Assembly: GCF_040538665.1 (NCBI RefSeq)
Contig: NZ_JBEWXT010000001.1
Span: 770,001-825,000 of the forward strand
Source: Aureibaculum sp. 2308TA14-22
GTDB taxonomy: Bacteria > Bacteroidota > Bacteroidia > Flavobacteriales > Flavobacteriaceae
Direction: 5' to 3'
DNA: 55,000 bases
Position numbers and translations under genes: made by a program. The notes beneath the pieces were generated by a model. The model made no database searches. It was not told the origin of the DNA and worked only from the letters and a program-made list of their open reading frames with translations. Position 1 is the first letter of the stretch. Each line of letters starts with the position of its first letter. Shown here one piece after another: positions 28,407-38,545 of this stretch.

Positions 28407-30869
28407 GTGAACCAGAAAATCTTCATTTTCTTTTTTATGTTTTGTTTTTTGACAATGTCCATCATTGCACAAACGGCAACCATAAAAGGTACTGTAAAAG
28501 ATGAAAAAGGCAAACCCATTGAAGGTGTTTCGGTAACCTATAATCAACAAGGAACGACTACGGATAGTAATGGAAAATACGAACTTAATATTCCCGCAAA
28601 CATTGAAGTTACTATAACGTTTAGTCATATTGCTTATACCACCCTTACTAAAAAGGTAAAAGTTCCCAAAAACAGAAATCTGTTTTTTTCTCCCAAACTC
28701 AAAATAAAAATCGAGGAAATAGAAACGGTTACTATCAAAGATAAAAAAGATGATGCCCAAGGCATTGACAAAGTACCTATAGAAACCATAAAAAAATTGC
28801 CCAGTGCCAATACCGGAATTGAAGGCACGTTGAAGAATATTGGTTTGGGCGTAAGCGGTAATAACGAGCTGAGTACACAGTATAATGTCCGTGGTGGTAA
28901 TTACGATGAAAACTTGGTGTATGTAAACGGAATAGAAGTGTATCGTCCATTTTTGGTGCGTTCAGGGCAACAGGAAGGGCTAAGTTTTGTAAACCCTAAC
29001 CTTACGCAAAATGTAAAATTTTCAGCAGGTGGATTTCAAGCAAAATATGGTGACAAACTCTCGTCCGTACTAGATATTACTTACAAAAAACCTCGAAAGT
29101 TTGGTATTGGTTTGGAAGCGAGTCTTTTAGGCGGAAGCCTGACTTTAGAAGGCACGTCTAAAAATAACAAGCTTTCGGCAATTTTAGGTGCCAGATATAG
29201 AAACAACAGTCTTTTTGTCAATAAAAAAGATATTGAAACCAATTTTAAACCCAATTTTACGGATATTCAAACGTATGTTTCTTATCAATTTAATAATAGA
29301 TTTGGTCTCGATTTTTTAGGAAATTTCTCCTTAAATAATTACAACTACACACCAATTAGCCGACAGACAAAATTTGGAACATTAGCCGACCCAAAAGCTT
29401 TGGTTGTCAATTACAGAGGTAAAGAGGTTGACCAGTATTTAACACTTTTTGGAGCACTAAAAGGTTCTTATCTAGTTAATGATAATTTAAAACTAGAGCT
29501 GACTACATCTGTTTATAATACACAAGAAGAGGAATATTACGATATTCTGGCGTTTTATGGCATTGGCGATGTCAATGCCGATTTTGGCAGTGATAATTTT
29601 GGCGATGTTGAATTTTCTCAAGCTATTGGTTCACAATTAGATCATGCCCGTAACGATTTGGATGCTTTAATTACAAATATCCAATTAAAGGCAACATTGA
29701 AAAAAGATGAACATCTTTTTGAATTTGGAGCAAAGTATCAATTGGAAGACATTAAAGACAGGATCATTGAATGGGAAGTGATTGACTCCGCCGGGTTCTC
29801 TATACGACCTCCTCACTTATTACCTAGAAATGACGAACCTTACAATCCTTACACAGGGCCAATTGTACCTTTTACAAGCCTTCGGGCGACAAATAATGTT
29901 CAAATCAATAGAATTTCTGGTTTTGGACAGTGGAGCAAAACGGCTTATGTCAATGACCATCAACTATGGTTTAATATGGGCGTTAGGGCTCAAAACTGGA
30001 AGGTAAAAGCAGATGGTGTTGAAGAAAAAGGACATACGGTTGTAAGCCCTAGGGCTCAATTTGCCATAAAACCCGATTGGGAAAAAGATATGCTTTTTAG
30101 AATTTCTGGCGGATACTATTATCAACCTCCATTTTATAGAGAGTTACGAGATTCTTTGGGTACGGTTCATCCTGAAGTAAAAGCACAACGTTCCATTCAC
30201 TTTGTACTGGGCAACGATTATAGTTTTAAATTATGGAATAGACCTTTTAAATTGGTTACCGAAGCCTATTATAAAACCTTGTCGGATGTAAATCCGTTTA
30301 CGGTAGATAATGTACAGATACGTTATCGTGCCAAGAACAACGCAACCGCGTATGCCGTTGGTTTCGATGCCCGTATCAACGGAGAATTCGTGGAGGGCAC
30401 GGAATCGTATTTTAGTTTTGGGTATTTGAAAACCGAAGAAAATATTAACAATCAAGGTTATATCTCTAGACCCACCGACCAGCGATTAAAATTTGCTGTG
30501 CTGTTTCAAGATTATGTCCCTAATTATCCCAACCTAAAAATGTATTTGAATATGGTTTATAATACGGGTGTTCCCGGCGGTTCACCCTCGTATGCCAATC
30601 CTTACGTTTTTCAGAATAGATTAAAAGATTATTTTAGATCAGATATTGGTATTTCGTATGTATTTAAAGATGTCGAAAACACAACCAACATAAAATGGCT
30701 AGAAAATTTTAAAGAATTTTCACTCGGTATAGAGCTTTTTAACATGTTTGATGTTCAAAATTCCATAACCAATACTTGGGTGCGTGATATCGCTGCATCA
30801 CGCTCCATAGGTATTCCAAATTTTTTATCGGGTAGGGTGCTGAATGTAAAATTGAAGATTGGGTTGTAA
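28407..30869 (+). CDS. TonB-dependent receptor with carboxypeptidase-like regulatory domain
   Basis: An 820-residue outer-membrane receptor. It starts at a GTG, as a stop codon lies two codons upstream and the signal peptide follows at once (ending near residue 21, SIIAQ). Residues about 22-105 form a CarboxypepD_reg-like domain ('IKGTVKDEKGKPIEGVSV', 'TDSNGKYEL'). The plug has 'YNVRGGNYDENLVYVNGIEVYRP'-type features, with the signature 'NVRGG' near residue 162, and the rest is a 22-strand barrel. It is not paired with a SusD gene, so a glycan-uptake locus is unlikely; the ligand is unknown. 78 bases separate it from the M23 gene and hold only small imperfect hairpins. Confidence 0.9.
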   Translation: MNQKIFIFFFMFCFLTMSIIAQTATIKGTVKDEKGKPIEGVSVTYNQQGTTTDSNGKYELNIPANIEVTITFSHIAYTTLTKKVKVPKNRNLFFSPKLKIKIEEIETVTIKDKKDDAQGIDKVPIETIKKLPSANTGIEGTLKNIGLGVSGNNELSTQYNVRGGNYDENLVYVNGIEVYRPFLVRSGQQEGLSFVNPNLTQNVKFSAGGFQAKYGDKLSSVLDITYKKPRKFGIGLEASLLGGSLTLEGTSKNNKLSAILGARYRNNSLFVNKKDIETNFKPNFTDIQTYVSYQFNNRFGLDFLGNFSLNNYNYTPISRQTKFGTLADPKALVVNYRGKEVDQYLTLFGALKGSYLVNDNLKLELTTSVYNTQEEEYYDILAFYGIGDVNADFGSDNFGDVEFSQAIGSQLDHARNDLDALITNIQLKATLKKDEHLFEFGAKYQLEDIKDRIIEWEVIDSAGFSIRPPHLLPRNDEPYNPYTGPIVPFTSLRATNNVQINRISGFGQWSKTAYVNDHQLWFNMGVRAQNWKVKADGVEEKGHTVVSPRAQFAIKPDWEKDMLFRISGGYYYQPPFYRELRDSLGTVHPEVKAQRSIHFVLGNDYSFKLWNRPFKLVTEAYYKTLSDVNPFTVDNVQIRYRAKNNATAYAVGFDARINGEFVEGTESYFSFGYLKTEENINNQGYISRPTDQRLKFAVLFQDYVPNYPNLKMYLNMVYNTGVPGGSPSYANPYVFQNRLKDYFRSDIGISYVFKDVENTTNIKWLENFKEFSLGIELFNMFDVQNSITNTWVRDIAASRSIGIPNFLSGRVLNVKLKIGL

Positions 30870-30927
30870 ATTTAATCCAATTTTAAACCTTTCTTAACGT
30901 TAATAGTCTAAAGACAAAACCTATTTA

Positions 30928-31467
30928 TTGGTAGCCGAAACTGAACTTATATCAGAATTAAAAAACCCGCTAACGCAAGAAAAAGCGTTTAGGGGGCTTA
31001 TGTCGTTATATAAAGAACGTTTGTACTGGCATATTCGTAAAATAGTAATTTCTCATGATGATGCCGATGATGTGCTGCAGAATACTTTTATTAAAGTGTA
31101 TAGAAATATTGATAAATTTAATGCTGAAAGCAAAATTTATTCTTGGATGTACCGAATTGCCACAAATGAGTCCATTACCTTTATCAATAAACGGGCTAAA
31201 ACTCAAAATGTAGATGTAAATGAAATGCAGGGCCAAATGGTTCAAAATTTAGAATCAGATGTGTATTTTGATGGTGATGAAATTCAACTAAAATTACAAA
31301 AAGCAATTGCTACATTACCTCAAAAACAGCAGTTGGTATTTAATATGAAATATTTTGATGCTATGAAGTATCAGGATATTTCAGATATATTAGAAACATC
31401 GGTGGGTGCATTAAAAGCGTCGTACCATCATGCCGTAAAAAAAATTGAGAAATATATAACTGAATAA
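30928..31467 (+). CDS. RNA polymerase sigma factor, ECF subfamily
   Basis: A 179-residue sigma-70 family factor with region 2 ('HDDADDVLQNTFIKVYRN' near 43-60, 'SWMYRIATNESI' near 73) and region 4 ('LPQKQQLVFNMKYFDAMKYQDIS' area near 132-155, with the helix-turn-helix ending 'VGALKASYHHAVKKI'). The start is a TTG at 30928. The following gene encodes a membrane protein with anti-sigma-like topology, and a third small exported protein is translationally coupled to that. Confidence 0.92.
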   Translation: MVAETELISELKNPLTQEKAFRGLMSLYKERLYWHIRKIVISHDDADDVLQNTFIKVYRNIDKFNAESKIYSWMYRIATNESITFINKRAKTQNVDVNEMQGQMVQNLESDVYFDGDEIQLKLQKAIATLPQKQQLVFNMKYFDAMKYQDISDILETSVGALKASYHHAVKKIEKYITE

Positions 31468-31507
31468 CTATTAAACCATTGTAAGTAAATCTAGTCTTAT
31501 AAACAGA

Positions 31508-32089
31508 ATGACAAAAAATAAACTAGAACATATCAAAAAATCGGGATTTACAACACCAAAAGGGTATTTTAATACGCTTGAGGATGCTGTTTTTGATGAA
31601 ATGGCTAGTGAAAAGTTTTCTAAAAAAGATGGATTTGAAAGTCCAAAAGGATATTTCTCTACCCTAGAAGATAATGTGTTTAAGAAACTGAAGCTAGAAG
31701 AAGATAAAAAAGAAACAGGATATAAAATTCCTGAAAATTATTTAGAAACTGTTGAAGATAAGGTATTTACCACTATTAATGATAAACCTAAAGTAATTGA
31801 TTTTAAAACTATTTTATTAAAGAGGTTAATCCCAATTGCGGCGGCGGCTTCGTTGTTATTGTTTATTTTTATAAACTATAACCAAACAACTGATGATGTT
31901 AACTTAGATCAATTGGCTTCAACCGAAATAGAACAATGGATTGATGATGATTTGATTACCTTTGACACTCACGAAATTACGGAAGTATTTAATGACATAG
32001 AATTGGAAAGTCAACCCATTTTTGAAGAAGAAGATCTTGAAGACTATTTAAATGGCACGGATATTGAAAGCTTAATACTAGAAAATTGA
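31508..32089 (+). CDS. Single-pass membrane protein with three 29-residue repeats, putative anti-sigma factor
   Basis: A 193-residue protein with no close family that I can name. The N-terminal 90 residues hold three copies of a motif G[FY]xxPxxY[FL]xT[LV]EDxVF at residues 13-29, 42-58 and 71-87, spaced exactly 29 residues apart. One membrane helix follows (about 107-126, 'IPIAAAASLLLFIFI'). The C-terminal part is very acidic. Basic residues before the helix predict that the repeats face the cytoplasm, as in anti-sigma factors. It follows the ECF sigma gene by 40 bases. Anti-sigma function is inferred from position and topology only. Confidence 0.8.
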   Translation: MTKNKLEHIKKSGFTTPKGYFNTLEDAVFDEMASEKFSKKDGFESPKGYFSTLEDNVFKKLKLEEDKKETGYKIPENYLETVEDKVFTTINDKPKVIDFKTILLKRLIPIAAAASLLLFIFINYNQTTDDVNLDQLASTEIEQWIDDDLITFDTHEITEVFNDIELESQPIFEEEDLEDYLNGTDIESLILEN

Positions 32090-32547
32090 TGAATATAAAA
32101 AAATTCATATTTGGAATATTATTATTTACGGTGTTTACTGGAGTTGCACAACGTACTGACAATGATAAAATAAAAGCGTTTAAAACTGCTTTTATAACAG
32201 ATGCGTTAGAACTCACTGTTAAAGAAGCCGAAAAATTTTGGCCAGTCTATAATGCCTATGAAAAGGAATTTCAAAAAATAAAGATTGTTAAAACACGTCA
32301 ACTATTCAGGAAAGTTAGGGCTGCTGGTGGTATTGACAAGTTAAGTGATACTGAAGCAGATGCTATTTTAGAGGAGTTATTGGAAGTAGACGTTAAAGTA
32401 GCTAAGGCTAGAGAAAAATTAAAAAAAGATTTGACGGGCATAATATCGTCCAAAAAAATGATAAAATTAATAAGTGCAGAACAGAATTTTAATAAAGAAT
32501 TATTAAAACGATTCAGAAATAGAGCGGGCAACCCCAAAAGAAAGTAA
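32089..32547 (+). CDS. Small exported helical protein in the sigma-factor operon
   Basis: A 152-residue protein with a signal peptide ending 'FTGVAQ' (about residue 19). The ATG overlaps the stop of the repeat protein (TGATG). The mature part is helical and charged: 'LELTVKEAEKFWPVYNAYEKEFQ' opens it and a basic tail closes it. It resembles in build, not in proven homology, the small periplasmic stress sensors of the Spy/CpxP type that accompany envelope-stress regulators. Confidence 0.75.
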   Translation: MNIKKFIFGILLFTVFTGVAQRTDNDKIKAFKTAFITDALELTVKEAEKFWPVYNAYEKEFQKIKIVKTRQLFRKVRAAGGIDKLSDTEADAILEELLEVDVKVAKAREKLKKDLTGIISSKKMIKLISAEQNFNKELLKRFRNRAGNPKRK

Positions 32548-32558
32548 GTTACCAAGAA

Positions 32559-32589
32559 TTTGGCAGGATGCCTTTATTTTTTAAATTTG
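32559..32589 (+). promoter_or_regulatory. Promoter with perfect Bacteroidota consensus
   Basis: TTTG (32559-32562), a 19-base spacer, then TAAATTTG (32582-32589) match TTTG-N19-TAnnTTTG without a mismatch. The ATG of the next gene is 24 bases downstream. It rules out a longer protein starting at 32568. Confidence 0.8.
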
Positions 32590-32612
32590 CACTGGAAAAA
32601 GGAAAGAAAAAG

Positions 32613-32963
32613 ATGAAAAAGTTACAATTTATTGCCGTTTTAGCCATTGTTTTGTTGTCGTTTAATAGCTTAAATGCTCAATCTGATACAGATACTAAAA
32701 CAAAAAAAGCTACCATTAATAGTTCTGAAAAAAAGCCTGAGAAAATTACACACAAAAACATTGATTATTATATAATTGACGGTGTTTGGTATGCTAAAAT
32801 CAATAAGCGTTTTGTCTTAAGAACTGCTCCTAAAGGTGCAAAACTTAAAAAATTGCCCGAAGGTGGTGAAAATGTGGTGATGGGAGGTATAAAATACTAC
32901 AAATATCACGGTGTTTTTTACAAAAAGTCAAAAGGTGGTGGTTACGAGGTGGCTAGACCTTAA
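32613..32963 (+). CDS. DUF6515-like small exported protein
   Basis: A 116-residue protein with signal peptide (ending 'NSLNAQ', about residue 22). The mature half has a repeated short pattern: 'YYIIDGVWYAKIN' and 'YYKYHGVFYKKS', each a beta hairpin ending in aromatic residues, separated by 'APKGAKLKKLP'. This is the pattern of the DUF6515 family, whose function is unknown. It has its own strong promoter, so it is a separate unit from the sigma-factor operon. Confidence 0.75.
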   Translation: MKKLQFIAVLAIVLLSFNSLNAQSDTDTKTKKATINSSEKKPEKITHKNIDYYIIDGVWYAKINKRFVLRTAPKGAKLKKLPEGGENVVMGGIKYYKYHGVFYKKSKGGGYEVARP

Positions 32964-33024
32964 GTTTATTAACTTTTCAGTATAAAAAATATTAGCTTGA
33001 TAGTTTCTTAAATTTCATTGGGAT

Positions 33025-33327
33025 TTATTTTTCGTAAATTTGTTTTATTACTTCATTTTGAAGAATTAATGTCCAAACAAAATGAGTGAATACTGAACTA
33101 ATAGTTCCAAAAATCCAAAAGCTAAGAGTTACTCCCATTATTGGCATTCCACAATTTACTCCATCCGTTCTTGGTTCAGGATAAAAATAAGATGGAAAAA
33201 CAAAAAAATGCCCGATCAAAATTATAGCCAGAATAATGCTATTTGGAATTTTGTTTTTAAATTTTCCATTGAGATAATACAGTGATAGTTGAATTATTAT
33301 TAATATTCCTAGAAACTTTAATATCAT
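33025..33327 (-). CDS. Small integral membrane protein
   Basis: A 100-residue hydrophobic protein that I do not recognise. Three membrane helices are likely: residues about 1-20, 29-48 and 63-90. No motif or cysteine pair suggests a function. It lies 24 bases downstream of the ABC-F gene in the same direction and could be its operon partner. Confidence 0.6.
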   Translation of the reverse strand: MILKFLGILIIIQLSLYYLNGKFKNKIPNSIILAIILIGHFFVFPSYFYPEPRTDGVNCGMPIMGVTLSFWIFGTISSVFTHFVWTLILQNEVIKQIYEK

Positions 33328-33351
33328 AATGGTTCAAGACTTCTATAACAT

Positions 33352-35031
<1,680 letters not shown>

Positions 35032-35085
35032 CTAACAGAGTCATAATTTAACATCACATTAACTAAATTTAGCATTATGAATGGC

Positions 35086-35093
35086 TAATTTTG
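35086..35093 (+). promoter_or_regulatory. Candidate -7 promoter element for the thioredoxin-fold lipoprotein gene
   Basis: TAATTTTG matches TAnnTTTG, 19 bases upstream of the ATG at 35113. No -33 element recognised. It is divergent from the element at 35000-35007. Confidence 0.45.
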
Positions 35094-35112
35094 TCTTGTT
35101 GAGCAAAACCTG

Positions 35113-36522
35113 ATGAATTTGGCAAAACTATTACATTCATTTTTTTCTTATAGATACTTCTTTTTATTTTTTGCAACGCTTCTTACAGTTGGTTGTAATG
35201 ATAAAGCAGCGACTAATGTTGCCTACTTTGGCGGACAAATAATTAATCCTAAATCCGACAAGGTTTATTTTTTCAAAAATGATGAACTATTAGATTCTTC
35301 AAAACTATCTATTAACAATAAATTTTTAATAAAATTAAACGATTTTTCCGAAGGGTTTTACAAGTTTGAACACGGCAACGAATATCAAAATGTATATATG
35401 GAGCCCGATGACAGTTTGCTTATTCGGTTAAATACATGGGACTTTGACGAGTCGTTGGTTTTTAGTGGAAAAGGTGCTGAGCGTAATAATTTTCTAATCA
35501 ATTTGTTTTTAATTAATCAAAAAGAAGACAGGGCTTTTAATAGATTTTACAAACTTAATGACAGTTTATTTCAACTGAAAATAGATTCGGTATTAGCATT
35601 AAAAAACCTACTTTATTCACAATTTAAATCTGAAGTACCTGAAAACCCTGCACTGTTTGACAAGTTGATAAATGCTGCAATTAATTACCCCATCTATACA
35701 AAAAAGGAAATCTATCCTTATAACAATATGAAAGTTCTAAAGTCGGAAAAACATCCTGAAATTGATCCGATCTTTTTTAGATTTAGAAAAAACATTAACC
35801 TTGATGATGAAGAATTGTTCGGATTTTATCCTCATGAAAGTTATGTAAGAGCTTATTTGATTCATTTGGCTTATGAAAAACAGGTGCTGGATAGCTTTAA
35901 AAGTGATCTGGATGTAAATATGATGCAAGCTGCACTTGAAAATGTTAAAAATGAGACCGTAAAAAATAAATTTTTACATATTGGCATTTGGTACACGTTG
36001 TTGAACCAAAACATTTCTCCAAAAGAAAAAGAAAGAGCAATACGTCTGTTTTTTGATCATTCAACTGATAAAAAAAGTGTAACGGAAATATCTAATTTAA
36101 TAGAGGTTTCTAAAAAATTAGCAAAAGGAAGTGCATTTCCAAGAATATCGCCTTATGACTATGAGAATAATACCGTTAATCTTAATAAGGTTATTAAAAA
36201 TAAAAATACAGTAATATGTACTTGGCCCGATGACTCTAGCCAAATGGATAATTTTGCCAAGCGTATTAATTATTTAGAAAAAAAATATTCTGACATTTTG
36301 TTTATTGGTCTTACTTCCGCCTATCAAGAAAACGAATGGAGAAATCAAATTAAAATAAAAAAATTAAATAAAGACCATCAATATCGCATTGACAAAGGTA
36401 TTGATTGGTTGGACATTAACTTCCCAAGAGCAATTTTAATAGACAAAGAAGGCAAAGTTCAGAACAACATGACGCATTTAGCAAATCGTAGTTTTGAAAA
36501 GCAACTAAAACAGCTTAAATAA
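35113..36522 (+). CDS. Lipoprotein with thioredoxin-like C-terminal domain lacking CxxC
   Basis: A 469-residue predicted lipoprotein with a signal and lipobox 'TVGC' near residue 29. The N-terminal part (about 35-110) resembles the beta-sandwich found before TlpA/ResA-type domains in this phylum (DUF4369-like). The last 120 residues fit a thioredoxin fold ('VICTWPDD' as the strand-loop, 'FPRAILIDKEGKVQ' as the late strand pair). At the redox site, 'TWPDDSSQM' replaces WCxxC, so no disulfide chemistry is expected. The role is unknown; binding or scaffolding is possible. Confidence 0.75.
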   Translation: MNLAKLLHSFFSYRYFFLFFATLLTVGCNDKAATNVAYFGGQIINPKSDKVYFFKNDELLDSSKLSINNKFLIKLNDFSEGFYKFEHGNEYQNVYMEPDDSLLIRLNTWDFDESLVFSGKGAERNNFLINLFLINQKEDRAFNRFYKLNDSLFQLKIDSVLALKNLLYSQFKSEVPENPALFDKLINAAINYPIYTKKEIYPYNNMKVLKSEKHPEIDPIFFRFRKNINLDDEELFGFYPHESYVRAYLIHLAYEKQVLDSFKSDLDVNMMQAALENVKNETVKNKFLHIGIWYTLLNQNISPKEKERAIRLFFDHSTDKKSVTEISNLIEVSKKLAKGSAFPRISPYDYENNTVNLNKVIKNKNTVICTWPDDSSQMDNFAKRINYLEKKYSDILFIGLTSAYQENEWRNQIKIKKLNKDHQYRIDKGIDWLDINFPRAILIDKEGKVQNNMTHLANRSFEKQLKQLK

Positions 36523-36585
36523 TTTACCAGTTTATCAAATTTTACAATTATTGTTTAAATTAAGCGTAAATCGTTAAAATAAGTC

Positions 36586-36593
36586 TACTTTTG
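36586..36593 (+). promoter_or_regulatory. Candidate -7 promoter element for the DEAD-box helicase gene
   Basis: TACTTTTG matches TAnnTTTG. It predicts transcription from about 36600 and a leader of about 70 nt. No -33 element at the normal spacing. Confidence 0.5.
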
Positions 36594-36609
36594 CACACTC
36601 ATAAACAAA

Positions 36610-36651
36610 AAGGCTTATTTATCTGCTAGGACAGCACAATTGGGAAGCCTT
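36610..36651 (+). promoter_or_regulatory. Structured 5' leader of the DEAD-box helicase gene
   Basis: A perfect 7-bp stem, AAGGCTT (36610-36616) with AAGCCTT (36645-36651), encloses a smaller hairpin (TGCT/AGCA around 36624-36636). It lies between the predicted transcription start and the ATG at 36672. Cold-induced helicase mRNAs often carry structured leaders, so a regulatory role is a plausible guess. Confidence 0.45.
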
Positions 36652-36671
36652 AGTTTGATAAATTTTAATAG

Positions 36672-38444
36672 ATGTCTTTATTTAATGAACTTGGCTTACG
36701 TCAAGAAATTGTCAACGCTTTGACAGATTTGGGTTACGAAAAACCTACCCCTATTCAACAACAAGCCATACCACAAATAATAAGTGCCGCTGATGACTTA
36801 AAAGCATTTGCACAAACTGGTACAGGTAAAACCGCTGCTTTTAGTTTACCCATTTTAGAAAAACTGAATACTGAAAGCAAAACCACTCAAGCAATAATTT
36901 TATCACCTACACGGGAGTTAGCCATTCAAATTGGAAAAAACATAGAAGAGTTTTCTAAGTACATGAAGCGTGTTAATGTAGTTACTGTTTACGGAGGAGC
37001 TAATATTGACGAGCAAATTCGTGGACTGAAAAAAGGTGCACAAATTGTTGTGGGCACACCGGGCAGAACGGTCGATTTAATTAAACGCAAACAGCTAAAA
37101 CTAAAAGATATTGAGTGGGTTGTACTTGATGAGGCAGATGAGATGTTAAACATGGGCTTTAAAGACGACTTGGATCAAATTCTAGAAGTTACCCCAAGAG
37201 AAAAACAAACCCTGTTATTTTCAGCTACTTTTCCCAGAGAAGTAGATGCAATTGCTAAAAACTATATGACTAAACCTGTTGAAATTAGTGCAGGTAAAAA
37301 GAATGCCGGTGCCGATAAAGTTTCGCATGAATATTATTTAGTTTCAGAAAAAAACAGATACCCAACGCTAAAAAGATTGGCAGATGTAAACCCTGATATT
37401 TATGCCATAGTATTTTGTAGAACGCGTAGAGAAACTAAAAATGTAGCGGCAAATTTAATTGACGATGGTTATAATGCAGATGCTTTACACGGCGATTTAT
37501 CGCAAGCTCAACGTGATATAGTTATGGAAAAGTTCCGATCTAAACATTTGCAAATTTTAGTTGCTACCGATGTTGCCGCAAGAGGTTTGGATGTGGATGA
37601 CCTTACTCACGTAATTAACTATAAATTGCCCGATCAAGCTGAAAATTACACGCACAGAAGTGGTAGAACAGGTAGAGCGGGCAAAGAAGGAATATCTATT
37701 GCTATTATTAATAATAGAGAAAAGAATGCTCTAAAACCTATAGAGAAAAAAATTGGTAAAAAATTCGTTCACCAACAAGTACCTGGTGGGAAAGAAATTT
37801 GCGAAAGACAATTGTTTAAACTGATAGAAAAGGTAAAAGATGTTGAAGTAAACGAAGAGCAAATCAGTCCCTATTTAGAAAGTATTTATGATCAATTAAA
37901 GGATATTGACCATGACGAATTGATAAAACGATTTGTTTCTATTGAGTTTAACTCATTTTTATCCTATTACAAAGGTGCACCAGATTTAAATGGTGATGAT
38001 TCAAGAGAACGTAGAAGAAGTGCAGATGAAAACTTTACAAGATTCTATATTAACATCGGTAAGATGGACGGATTGAATCCTGCTAAGTTAATGGGATTAA
38101 TCAATGAATATCTTAAAAAGAGAGATGTAGAAATTGGTCAGATAGAAATTCTTAAAAGTTTCTCTTTTTTTGAAATTGACAAAGCCTTTGCTGATAAAGT
38201 AGTAGATGCTTTTAAACATGCAGAATTTGGAGGCAGATCGTTAATTGTAGAAGTAACCACAAAACCTAAAGGTGGTGGAAGAAGAAGTGGTAAAAAACGA
38301 GGCTTTGGTGGTGGAAGATCTGGAGGTGGCGGCAGAGACAGACGTTCTGGCGGAGGAGGTTATAAGGGTAAAAACTCTGGCGGAGGCTACAAAGGAAAAA
38401 AGAAAGGTGGTTTTGGCGGAGCCAAAAGAAGTGGAAGACGCTAA
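36672..38444 (+). CDS. DEAD-box RNA helicase (CsdA/DeaD type)
   Basis: A 590-residue RNA helicase. Motifs in order: Q motif 'GYEKPTPIQQ', motif I 'AQTGTGKT' (47-54), Ia 'PTRELA', 'GTPGR', II 'DEAD', III 'SAT', 'ARGLDVDDL' and VI 'HRSGRTGRAG'. Residues about 465-540 form a DbpA-like RNA-binding domain ('FYINIGKMDGLNPAKLMGLI'). The C-terminal 55 residues are a Gly/Arg/Lys-rich tail, typical of ribosome-assembly and cold-shock helicases. A structured leader precedes it. Confidence 0.93.
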   Translation: MSLFNELGLRQEIVNALTDLGYEKPTPIQQQAIPQIISAADDLKAFAQTGTGKTAAFSLPILEKLNTESKTTQAIILSPTRELAIQIGKNIEEFSKYMKRVNVVTVYGGANIDEQIRGLKKGAQIVVGTPGRTVDLIKRKQLKLKDIEWVVLDEADEMLNMGFKDDLDQILEVTPREKQTLLFSATFPREVDAIAKNYMTKPVEISAGKKNAGADKVSHEYYLVSEKNRYPTLKRLADVNPDIYAIVFCRTRRETKNVAANLIDDGYNADALHGDLSQAQRDIVMEKFRSKHLQILVATDVAARGLDVDDLTHVINYKLPDQAENYTHRSGRTGRAGKEGISIAIINNREKNALKPIEKKIGKKFVHQQVPGGKEICERQLFKLIEKVKDVEVNEEQISPYLESIYDQLKDIDHDELIKRFVSIEFNSFLSYYKGAPDLNGDDSRERRRSADENFTRFYINIGKMDGLNPAKLMGLINEYLKKRDVEIGQIEILKSFSFFEIDKAFADKVVDAFKHAEFGGRSLIVEVTTKPKGGGRRSGKKRGFGGGRSGGGGRDRRSGGGGYKGKNSGGGYKGKKKGGFGGAKRSGRR

Positions 38445-38471
38445 ATAGACAAGAGGTGCGAAGAAAAAAGT

Positions 38472-38506
38472 TCTGAATTTGGAGTTATGAGTTCAGAGTT
38501 TTTTAA
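38472..38506 (+). terminator. Probable terminator after the helicase gene
   Basis: A 6-bp stem (TCTGAA 38472-38477 with TTCAGA 38492-38497) with a 14-base loop is followed by a T-rich run. It is modest in strength. The rest of the 100-bp convergent gap holds nothing I recognise. Confidence 0.5.
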
Positions 38507-38545
38507 GTTCGACATACTGTCAATTACCCTATTAGCACTAAAATA

